Of a stretch of 64,000 bases of DNA, positions 1-7,563 are shown one piece after another. Origin of the DNA: an uncultured SAR116 cluster alpha proteobacterium (lineage in GTDB: Bacteria; Pseudomonadota; Alphaproteobacteria; Puniceispirillales; Marisalimonadaceae); NCBI GenBank assembly GCA_902615325.1, contig CACMOJ010000002.1, positions 1 to 64,000 of the forward strand. Reading direction: 5' to 3'. The notes beneath the pieces were generated by a model that worked only from the letters and a program-made list of their open reading frames with translations, was not told the origin of the DNA and did no database searches. Both the position numbers and the translations under genes were made by a program. Numbering within the stretch: position 1 is the stretch's first letter; every line of letters starts with the position of its first letter.

Positions 1-228
1 TTTTAGAGAACTTAAATTTTGGGATAAAATGTAGATATCTCCTGCTCTTGGAGAAATCATGCCGCAAATTAAATTGAGAAAAGTTGATTTACCAATGCCA
101 CTTTTACCTAATATAAGTTTTTTTTCATTAGTTTGGATTGAAAAATCATTTATTTGAATCTTAAATTCATCTTGATTATTCCAATAAAATTCTAAATTTT
201 TAATCTCAATAAGATTCTTTGAATTCAT
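1..228 (-). CDS. ABC transporter ATP-binding protein, partial (runs off the left window edge)
   Basis: Minus-strand frame from ATG at 228 reads MNSKNLIEIKNLEFYWNNQDEFKIQINDFSIQTNEKKLILGKSGIGKSTFLNLICGMISPRAGDIYILSQNLSSLK; Walker A GKSGIGKST. Not in the ORF track because truncated. Confidence 0.88.
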   Translation of the reverse strand, partial: MNSKNLIEIKNLEFYWNNQDEFKIQINDFSIQTNEKKLILGKSGIGKSTFLNLICGMISPRAGDIYILSQNLSSLK

Positions 229-836
229 CAATTAGAAAAGTTATACAAACTTAGTTTTTTTGTAAATTTATTTATTTTATGTTTTGTAGTGGATTTTCTT
301 CCAATAACATTGAGTTCTAAATTTTTACTATTTTTAAAACTATCAAAAATATTAAAAGTTATAGAAGAAAACTCTGTTATATTTGAGCAGTTATATTCAT
401 ATTTTGCTCTAAACTCAGTATGATTTTTTTCTTCTAAAATTTTTGATGAGTTATTTAAAATTTTACAATTTGCTGCGGATGGTATAGAAAGTAAATTAAC
501 TGGATTCTTTAACATATTTAAAGCATTTTTGACTAAATCTTTATCTTTTTGTGACTTAGCTTTATATTCAAATCCAACTGTATCAAAACCAGGCATTTCA
601 ATATCAAATAGAACTTTATTTTTTTCTTGAACTACATTAATTACACTCAGTCCATGTACATGTGCATCTAAAGATCCTTTTTTATCATGGTCGTGTTTAT
701 CATGGTCGTGTTTATCATGGTCGTGTTTTTTTTTCATAACCTTTTTTTCTTTATGGTCATGATCATGTTTGTGATTTCCTGATGAAAATGAATTGAAAGA
801 AAATAATATAAAAATGATAATAATTAGATAACGCAT
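228..836 (-). CDS. ZrgA-like DUF2796 periplasmic His-rich zinc-related protein
   Basis: Signal peptide, His/Asp-rich N-terminus (KHDHDKHDHDKHDHDKK), then GSLDAHVHGLSVINVV and IEMPGFDTVGFEYKAKS, typical of DUF2796. Stop overlaps the next ATG (ATGA). Confidence 0.8.
   Translation of the reverse strand: MRYLIIIIFILFSFNSFSSGNHKHDHDHKEKKVMKKKHDHDKHDHDKHDHDKKGSLDAHVHGLSVINVVQEKNKVLFDIEMPGFDTVGFEYKAKSQKDKDLVKNALNMLKNPVNLLSIPSAANCKILNNSSKILEEKNHTEFRAKYEYNCSNITEFSSITFNIFDSFKNSKNLELNVIGRKSTTKHKINKFTKKLSLYNFSN
681..725. repeat. 3 x 15-bp tandem repeat (tttatcatggtcgtg) encoding KHDHD units
   Basis: Exact repeats at 681-695, 696-710 and 711-725. Confidence 0.95.
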
Positions 837-873
837 TTTACAATATCCTAAATAAATAATTTATTTTTTTTAA

Positions 874-895
874 GTATGTTACTTTATAACATTAC
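874..895. promoter_or_regulatory. Putative Zur operator A (TGTTA-CTTTA-TAACA)
   Basis: GTATGTTACTTTATAACATTAC upstream of the zrgA-like gene; inverted arms TGTTA/TAACA 877-891; same architecture as two other sites in the island. Confidence 0.65.
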
Positions 896-955
896 AGATT
901 TAATTAGTAAACGTATACTTAATAGAAAAAATTGGAATTAAATAACATTGGTATT

Positions 956-1591
956 TTATGAAATATTATTGTAAATATTTTTCCAATAGTCAGCGTGATC
1001 TAATCTAAGTAAAATAGAATTTTTTTTTAAGGCAGAATCCGGGGTTCTGTGAAGAAGGCCTTCTGAGCCGCCTTTAAAAATGGCTATGTCCCATTCATTA
1101 ACGAATTGTTTTTTTTGAAGGAATTTTAATATTTTTTCATTGGGCTCGCCATTTAAATAAGCTAATTTATCTGCAGCAGCATCAGGTAGCCACTCTGTAC
1201 CTTCTCCAGAATAAGTTACTAGTAATCTTTGTGGTACATTGTCAATGTGGAAACGTTTACATCCTCTTTTTGAGCCTATCCACATACTTATTGAACTGGT
1301 ATTTTGAATATCACAAAAAATTTCGCACACATAAGTAATATCATTTATCCAAGTTTCATAAAAAATAGAAGATTTGATTTCGAACGAAAAAACGTCTGAT
1401 AAAGCTGATTTAATATTATTTTTTGTATCAAATTTACTTATTTCTGCATTGACTGAGAAATCAATTTTAATAAGGTTTTTAAAAAAGCTAACTGAACCTT
1501 GAGGTGCATTCCTTTCATAAATCATCAATTTACTATCTATATAAGAAAAGTTTTTAAATTCATTTATATTTTTAGCTAAAATTAAACTCAT
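956..1591 (-). CDS. DUF1826 domain-containing protein
   Basis: SMWIGSKRGCKRFHIDNVPQRLLVTYSGEGTEWLPDAAADK block typical of DUF1826; sits in the zinc cluster. Confidence 0.75.
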   Translation of the reverse strand: MSLILAKNINEFKNFSYIDSKLMIYERNAPQGSVSFFKNLIKIDFSVNAEISKFDTKNNIKSALSDVFSFEIKSSIFYETWINDITYVCEIFCDIQNTSSISMWIGSKRGCKRFHIDNVPQRLLVTYSGEGTEWLPDAAADKLAYLNGEPNEKILKFLQKKQFVNEWDIAIFKGGSEGLLHRTPDSALKKNSILLRLDHADYWKNIYNNIS

Positions 1592-1598
1592 AATTTAT

Positions 1599-1862
1599 TC
1601 ATTTTTCATTATCATATAAAATTTCAATATCTTTTATTTGAATTTCACTCGCTGACTTTGATATTCTCCAATCTTGAATTGAACCATCAGATTTTCTTAC
1701 AGTAAATACTGTCTCCACTGGGGGACAATTAGGTTCATGACAACGAAGTTCAGCAACACTAATTGTTGAATCCTCTGAAACAGAAAATTTTTCAGTAAAC
1801 ACAGTTTTCAAATTTCTAATAATCTCTGGATTTGTTTTTTTATTATCAAACATCCCAACCAT
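1599..1862 (-). CDS. Conserved hypothetical 87-aa protein with ELRCHEPNCPPVET motif
   Basis: Intact ORF between WD40 and DUF1826 genes; start overlaps WD40 stop (TAATG). Confidence 0.7.
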   Translation of the reverse strand: MVGMFDNKKTNPEIIRNLKTVFTEKFSVSEDSTISVAELRCHEPNCPPVETVFTVRKSDGSIQDWRISKSASEIQIKDIEILYDNEK

Positions 1863-2899
1863 TAATTATCTCCAGCCCATAACGGTGACCAGAGTATATT
1901 ACCCATCGCGTCACCAATAAGTATATGAGATTTGTCATTAGAAATAGAAATTGCAGTAACCTCAGAGCCAGTTGCATTTCTAATAAGATATGATTTTTTG
2001 GTTTCATCAATTTCTGACAAGACTACTGATCCATCTTGAAAACCAGCAAAAACAGCATTCTCTTGAGGTAAGTTTTCCACAAAAGTTGCATTTTGCTTAC
2101 CTCCATTCGCAACACAGGTTGGTTTTCTTCCAAGTGGCCCATCCTTTCCATCAAATGGCCAGCAAATAGCTTCACTGGCTCCAGAAGTCACCAAAAAAGG
2201 TGTGCTTCCTGCCCAAGTAAAGCTTTTGATTTTAGAGGGATACCCTGCCATCGCTAAATCAATTTTATCTCTGATACGCCACCCATGTACTTCGTTTTCT
2301 TGCATGGCTGAAACAAGATACTTTCCATCAGGACTAAAAGTAACTTTTCCATGAGAACCTTTCCATACAAATCGAGATGATTTCCATCTTCGGTCACCCC
2401 TTTGCCAAACTGTAACACCCCCATATGACGACACAGCTAACTTATTTCCTTCTAAATCAAAAGAAAGACCTCCAACAGTGCTTGAATTATCCATGATTAG
2501 AGGTTTGCTGTCGTCATTGACCCAAAGATATGCTTTTTTGCCTGATGAGCATGCAAAGAAGTTTTCAATTGATGCGACGCAATCAACCCACTGTGAACCA
2601 AAATTGTAAATCTCATTTATTTGCCCATCGGATGATATTTTAAGAAACTTTCCATCATCTCCACCTGTAAAGACAAATTGACCATTCGAACTCATTGTAA
2701 GTATAACTCCTTTATGAGCTTTAACTTCAAATGGTTCTTGATTTAATCCAAAAAAACGCAATGATCCATCGCCAAAACTAGTTACAACTGCGTTATTAAG
2801 GACAACTGATCCAGTAACTGGTGCCTTAATTTTATATTCGTTACCTCTTTGTTCTAATTTTGTTTTTACAATATTTTTAGTTTGCAAATCTATATTCAT
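1862..2899 (-). CDS. WD40-repeat beta-propeller protein
   Basis: Repeated blades such as GGLSFDLEGNKLAVSSYGGVTVWQ and GKVTFSPDGKYLVSAMQENEVHGWRI; overlaps neighbours by 1 bp on each side. Confidence 0.8.
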   Translation of the reverse strand: MNIDLQTKNIVKTKLEQRGNEYKIKAPVTGSVVLNNAVVTSFGDGSLRFFGLNQEPFEVKAHKGVILTMSSNGQFVFTGGDDGKFLKISSDGQINEIYNFGSQWVDCVASIENFFACSSGKKAYLWVNDDSKPLIMDNSSTVGGLSFDLEGNKLAVSSYGGVTVWQRGDRRWKSSRFVWKGSHGKVTFSPDGKYLVSAMQENEVHGWRIRDKIDLAMAGYPSKIKSFTWAGSTPFLVTSGASEAICWPFDGKDGPLGRKPTCVANGGKQNATFVENLPQENAVFAGFQDGSVVLSEIDETKKSYLIRNATGSEVTAISISNDKSHILIGDAMGNILWSPLWAGDN

Positions 2900-3867
2900 T
2901 AAGATTTACAACCTTCAAATCCTTCTTGAAGTCCCATATTTTCTAAATTTCTTCCTATAAAAACAACTCTAGAGTTTCTTTCGGCATTTTTTGGCCATGG
3001 ACCCATTGGGGAAGCATCCATTAACATATGAACACCTTGAAAGACATAACGTTCATCTTTCTCAGCAAAATTTAAAATACCTTTTGATCTTAAAATATCT
3101 TGTCCGTGAGTTTGTAATAGATTTCCAAACCAAGTTTGAAACTTGTCCATATTTAGTGGAGTTTCAGAAACAAATGAAACACTTGTTACGTCATCATCAT
3201 GATCGTGGTCATGGTCAGATTCTAAAAAGTCAGGCTCTACTTCTAAAACACGTTTTAAACTAAATGCATTCAATCCGAGTATTTCATCTAAAGGTGCGGC
3301 ACAACGTGTTGTTTTAATAATTTTTGCGTAAGGATTAATTTTTTTTATTCTTTTTTTAACGTTTTCTAACCCTTTTTCATCTACTAAATCTACTTTATTC
3401 AGTAAAACAACATCAGCAAACGCAATTTGCTCCTCAGCTTCATGATGTTCACCAAGTTGAGAGTTTAAATGAACTGCATCTGCTACTGTGACAATAGCAT
3501 CTAATTTTGTTCTATCTGCAACATCTTGATCTACAAAAAAGGTTTGTGCTACAGGTGCAGGATCAGCGAGGCCAGTCGTTTCAACTATTATAGCATCTAG
3601 TTGGTCAGCCCGTTTCATCAAACCACCTAGAATTCTTATTAAATCCCCACGAACTGTACAGCAAATACATCCGTTATTCATTTCAAACACTTCTTCGTCA
3701 GCATCAACAACTAAATCATTATCAATACCTTGTTCACCAAATTCATTAACTATTACGGCATACTTACGTCCATGATGTTCAGTCAGTATACGATTTAAAA
3801 GAGTTGTTTTACCAGCACCTAAAAAACCTGTTAAAACTGTTACTGGTACTTGTTCTACAGTTTGCAT
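2899..3867 (-). CDS. COG0523-family (CobW/ZigA-like) GTPase, putative zinc metallochaperone
   Basis: Walker [14 protein letters not shown], CxCC motif [17 protein letters not shown], His-rich [10 protein letters not shown] stretch. Confidence 0.92.
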   Translation of the reverse strand: MQTVEQVPVTVLTGFLGAGKTTLLNRILTEHHGRKYAVIVNEFGEQGIDNDLVVDADEEVFEMNNGCICCTVRGDLIRILGGLMKRADQLDAIIVETTGLADPAPVAQTFFVDQDVADRTKLDAIVTVADAVHLNSQLGEHHEAEEQIAFADVVLLNKVDLVDEKGLENVKKRIKKINPYAKIIKTTRCAAPLDEILGLNAFSLKRVLEVEPDFLESDHDHDHDDDVTSVSFVSETPLNMDKFQTWFGNLLQTHGQDILRSKGILNFAEKDERYVFQGVHMLMDASPMGPWPKNAERNSRVVFIGRNLENMGLQEGFEGCKS

Positions 3868-3891
3868 ATATCATCCTTTCAATTACAAATT

Positions 3892-4278
3892 CTAAATACA
3901 ATTATTACATTGACCATGTATTTCAAAAATTGGGTTGTCAGCTAAAAATCCTGTTTTTTCAGATAATGATTTTATACTATTAGCAATATTTATATCTAGA
4001 TGCTCGGTTACATTTCCACACGTTTTACAAATTTCAAAAATTGGAACTTTATTTTCATGATTACCACAACATACAGTCCACGCATTCAATGATTCGATCT
4101 TATGAATCAGACCATTAGATACAAGTTTATTGAGAGCTCTATAAATCGTTGTTGGAGCAGAAATACCCTCAGAAGCTAATTCTTTAAGTATTTCATAAGC
4201 TGATAACGGTTTTTTCTTTTTTTTTAAAAAATTATAAACTTTATTCGCATGTGTTTCGTTATTTCTTTTTAAAGACAT
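3892..4278 (-). CDS. zur: Fur-family regulator, Zur-like (paralogue 1)
   Basis: Winged-helix segment SAPTTIYRALNKLVSNGLIHKIESLNAW, CxxC pairs CKTC and CNNC, GNH and TEH residues. Confidence 0.83.
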   Translation of the reverse strand: MSLKRNNETHANKVYNFLKKKKKPLSAYEILKELASEGISAPTTIYRALNKLVSNGLIHKIESLNAWTVCCGNHENKVPIFEICKTCGNVTEHLDINIANSIKSLSEKTGFLADNPIFEIHGQCNNCI

Positions 4279-4321
4279 AAAATACCCGTAATATTATTAA
4301 TTTATAAAATAAACTAACAAA

Positions 4322-4342
4322 ATGCAATGTTATAACATAACA
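4322..4342. promoter_or_regulatory. Putative Zur operator B (TGTTA-TAACA-TAACA)
   Basis: ATGTTATAACAT perfect 12-bp palindrome (4327-4338) within TGTTATAACATAACA (4328-4342), upstream of zur paralogue 1. Confidence 0.7.
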
Positions 4343-4414
4343 AAAATCCTAATAAATTCATTTAATTAGTTTTGTTTAAAATAAACTTGCAATTATTTGC
4401 TAAGTGTCAACACA

Positions 4415-5479
4415 CTAACACTTATTAAGATTTTCATATAAATCATTTATCAAATTAAAATATAAGTCATTCCCAGGTTTATAAGATGAACCATGAGGAT
4501 CTAATATACCGGTTTTAGCTCCTGAGCTTTTGGCAATCATATTTATAAGTTTTGGATTAAACTGTGGTTCAGAAAATATACATTTTATATTCTTATCTTC
4601 AACAAGGTGTTGTATCTCTTCAATTTGCTTTGCGCCAGGTTGAATATCAGTATTGATAGTAAGTGCACCTAATGCCTCAACACCAAATCTTTTTTCAAAA
4701 TATTGATAAGCGTCATGAAATGTTACAAAACTTGCTTTTTTATTTATAGATTTATCAATTTTGTTTATTAGATTATCAAGTTTATTAACTGTATTATTAG
4801 CATTCATCTTATAAAAATCTGAATTTTTTGAATCTAAAGTAGCTAATTGATTAGCAACTTCTTTAACTATAACTTTTGCATTATTTGGATCCAACCATAT
4901 ATGCACGTCAAACTCACCATGAGCATGAGCATGACCGTGCTTGTCATGATCATCATGTTTAGCGTGCTTATCTTCCTTGTGACCATGTTTGTCATGATCA
5001 TCATGCTTATCTTTTTTATGACCGTGCTTATCATGGTCATCATGCTTGTCATGCTTGTCTTCTTTGTGACCGTGCTTGTCATGATCATCATGATCACCAT
5101 AGATATTTTTTTCTCGAAATTTGTGAATCTCCAAGCCACTAATGTCCATTAAATGAACAACCTTAGCTTTTTTTGGTATTGATTTAAGTGGTTTTTCTAA
5201 AAAACTTTCTAAATCTTTATCAATCCAGAAAATTGCATCTGCATTTTCAAGCATTTTTGCATGTGAAGGTTTTAAAGTAAAACTATGTGGTGATGCTGTT
5301 CCCTCTAAAATAAGATCTAACTTACCTTTATTTCCCATTACATTTGATATAAGAGAGTGTAGTGGCTGTATCGTTGTTACTACTTTAATTTCAGCATTAA
5401 CCCCGGTACTAAAACTAATTGGAATTATTGATAAAATTAAATATTTAAAAAAAATTTTAATTTTGTTTGACTTAAACAT
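4415..5479 (-). CDS. znuA: Zinc ABC transporter substrate-binding protein
   Basis: Signal peptide; VVTTIQPLHSLISNVMG; long His-rich loop; DVHIWLDPNNAK; TFHDAYQYFEKRFGV; ILDPHGSS. Confidence 0.93.
   Translation of the reverse strand: MFKSNKIKIFFKYLILSIIPISFSTGVNAEIKVVTTIQPLHSLISNVMGNKGKLDLILEGTASPHSFTLKPSHAKMLENADAIFWIDKDLESFLEKPLKSIPKKAKVVHLMDISGLEIHKFREKNIYGDHDDHDKHGHKEDKHDKHDDHDKHGHKKDKHDDHDKHGHKEDKHAKHDDHDKHGHAHAHGEFDVHIWLDPNNAKVIVKEVANQLATLDSKNSDFYKMNANNTVNKLDNLINKIDKSINKKASFVTFHDAYQYFEKRFGVEALGALTINTDIQPGAKQIEEIQHLVEDKNIKCIFSEPQFNPKLINMIAKSSGAKTGILDPHGSSYKPGNDLYFNLINDLYENLNKC
4919..5100. repeat. Imperfect tandem repeats encoding the ZnuA His-rich loop (units of about DDHDKHGHKEDKH)
   Basis: Protein shows four copies of DDHDKHGH with HKEDK/HKKDK spacers; DNA shows repeated gaccgtgcttgtcatgatcatcatg-like blocks. 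Confidence 0.88.
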
Positions 5480-5535
5480 AATTTACCCTCTTATTATATC
5501 TTGATTTATTAAAATATTATTTACTTTAAAACATG

Positions 5536-5556
5536 TAATGTTATATTATTACATTA
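5536..5556. promoter_or_regulatory. Putative Zur operator C in the znuA/znuC divergent promoter
   Basis: TAATGTTATATTATTACATTA: 21-bp palindrome with a single mismatched pair; core TGTTA-TATTA-TTACA. Confidence 0.75.
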
Positions 5557-5581
5557 ATAAAATTATCATAGCAACATTAAA

Positions 5582-6322
5582 ATGAAAAAAAATAAACCTT
5601 TAGTAAAATTAAATAACGCAGGTGTTTATAGAGATGAAAAATGGCTAGTTAAAGGTATTTCATTAGAGATAAATAAAAAAGAAATTGTGACATTAATAGG
5701 TCCGAATGGATCTGGTAAAACGACTACAGGTAAATTAATTTTAGATATACTTCAACCTGATGAAGGAAGCGTTAGTTTAAATACTAAACAAATCGCATAT
5801 GTCCCTCAGAAGATTAATATAGATTGGGCAATACCACTAAGGGTAATAGATTTCATGAATATTACCTCAAAACTCGATAAATCAAAAATTATACAAAGTT
5901 TAGAATTAACAGGTGTTGATCACTTAATTTATAAAAATCTTTTGAACTTATCTGGTGGAGAATTTCAAAGAGTTATGATTGCAAGGTCAATAGCCAAACA
6001 ACCTGAATTATTAATTTTAGATGAACCTGTCCAAGGAGTTGATTTTAATGGTGAAATAAAATTATATAATTTGATTAAAGAAATATCTGATAAACTTAAA
6101 TGTGGTATTTTACTCATATCTCACGATATTCATTTTGTCATGTCATCTACAGACCATGTTATTTGCTTAAACGGTCATGTTTGTTGCTCTGGGACACCTA
6201 ACGATGTTGCGAAAAACCCAGCCTATATAGAACTCTTTGGAGAAACTGCAGCTTCTGCAATTTCATTATACAGGCATGATCATAACCATACTCATAATCA
6301 AGATGGAAGTATTTCGAAATGA
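5582..6322 (+). CDS. znuC: Zinc ABC transporter ATP-binding protein
   Basis: GPNGSGKTTTGKL, LSGGEFQRVMIARSI, LLILDEPVQG, His-rich C-terminus RHDHNHTHNQ. Confidence 0.93.
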   Translation: MKKNKPLVKLNNAGVYRDEKWLVKGISLEINKKEIVTLIGPNGSGKTTTGKLILDILQPDEGSVSLNTKQIAYVPQKINIDWAIPLRVIDFMNITSKLDKSKIIQSLELTGVDHLIYKNLLNLSGGEFQRVMIARSIAKQPELLILDEPVQGVDFNGEIKLYNLIKEISDKLKCGILLISHDIHFVMSSTDHVICLNGHVCCSGTPNDVAKNPAYIELFGETAASAISLYRHDHNHTHNQDGSISK

Positions 6323-7134
6323 TCTTAGATGATTTTTTTACAAGAGCTCTTTTAGCTGGCATAGGGATGGCAATTGTTGCTGGACCATTAGGATGTTTCG
6401 TTATTTGGAGAAAATTAGCTTATTTTGGGGATACTCTTGCTCATTCAGGTTTACTTGGGGTCACAATAGGCTTCATTTTAAATATAGATTTATCTTTATC
6501 TGTTTTTGTAATTTCTGGAATTATTGCTTTACTTCTTATAGTTTTACAAAAGAAAACTAAATTAGCTGGTGACGCTTTACTAGGTTTGCTTGCTCATTCT
6601 TCACTTGCCATAGGACTTGTTTTTATAGCAATACTTACAACGATTCGTTTTGACTTAATGGGACTTTTAGTTGGTGATATACTCTCTGTGACTATAAATG
6701 ACATAATTATAATTTGGCTAGGAGGAAGTTTAATCTTGTTAGTCTTATTTTATATCTGGAAATCCTTGTTTGCAGCAACTGTAAGTTATGACCTTGCAAA
6801 AGCTGAGGGAATGAACCCTGATGTTTCAAATTATATATTTACTGTAATTTTAGCTGGTATTATTGCTATATCCATAAAAATGATTGGTGTTTTATTAATT
6901 ACAGGTTTGCTATTAATACCACCTGCCATGTCTAGAAACTTTAGTAATAGCCCAATTCAAATGATGTTTTTTTCAATCATTGGTGGTATTTTATCTGTCG
7001 TAATAGGTTTGTTTTGTTCTTTAGAATTAAATACTCCTTCAGGACCAAGTATTATAGTTGCTTCATTAATGCTTTTCATCATCTCCTTATTTTTCAAAAA
7101 AGGAATGACTATTGTACAAAAATCAAAAATTTGA
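6319..7134 (+). CDS. znuB: Zinc ABC transporter permease
   Basis: Multi-TM; GPLGCFVIWRKLAYFGDTLAHSGLLGV; 4-bp overlap with znuC. Confidence 0.93.
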   Translation: MILDDFFTRALLAGIGMAIVAGPLGCFVIWRKLAYFGDTLAHSGLLGVTIGFILNIDLSLSVFVISGIIALLLIVLQKKTKLAGDALLGLLAHSSLAIGLVFIAILTTIRFDLMGLLVGDILSVTINDIIIIWLGGSLILLVLFYIWKSLFAATVSYDLAKAEGMNPDVSNYIFTVILAGIIAISIKMIGVLLITGLLLIPPAMSRNFSNSPIQMMFFSIIGGILSVVIGLFCSLELNTPSGPSIIVASLMLFIISLFFKKGMTIVQKSKI

Positions 7135-7146
7135 TATTTTGAAAAT

Positions 7147-7530
7147 ATGTTAGAATTGTCATTTAATCAGGAAACCGTACACAAACTTCTACAAGCATCT
7201 GATAAACCTTTAAAGGCATATAATATTCTCTTTGAAACACAGAAATTAGGAATTAAGTCCCCTACTCAAGTTTATAGAGCATTAGATAAATTAATAGAAT
7301 TAGGTAAGGTTCATAAAATTGAAAGTAAAAATGCTTTCGTGGCCTGCAGCAAAATTAATTGTTCAAATCAAAATTCTACATTTTTTTTAATATGTGATAC
7401 TTGCGAAAATATCATTGAACTTGAGGATCAAAAAATTACTGACCAGTTAAATAAGACTTGTGAACAGTATGGAAGCAAATATAAAAATCATACTATAGAA
7501 ATATCTGGAACTTGTTCAGACTGTAATTGA
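7147..7530 (+). CDS. Fur-family regulator, Zur-like (paralogue 2)
   Basis: KSPTQVYRALDKLIELGKVHKIESKNAF, CxxC pairs CDTC and CSDC; directly after znuB. Confidence 0.8.
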   Translation: MLELSFNQETVHKLLQASDKPLKAYNILFETQKLGIKSPTQVYRALDKLIELGKVHKIESKNAFVACSKINCSNQNSTFFLICDTCENIIELEDQKITDQLNKTCEQYGSKYKNHTIEISGTCSDCN

Positions 7531-7563
7531 TAATTAAGAAGTCAATTAATTAAGATTTTTTTA

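Noticed and set aside
2991-3263. Plus-strand ORF antisense to the COG0523 gene
   Set aside because: Lies wholly inside a strongly supported CDS on the other strand; no recognisable domain or RBS.
4919-5100. Possible CRISPR array from regularly spaced repeats
   Set aside because: Repeats are imperfect, contiguous and in frame with the His-rich ZnuA loop; no unique spacers or cas genes.
4847-5152. Plus-strand 101-aa ORF and alternative minus-frame 90-aa ORF (4867..5139) over znuA
   Set aside because: Both are translations of the low-complexity His-rich repeat in the wrong frame/strand; znuA fully explains the region.
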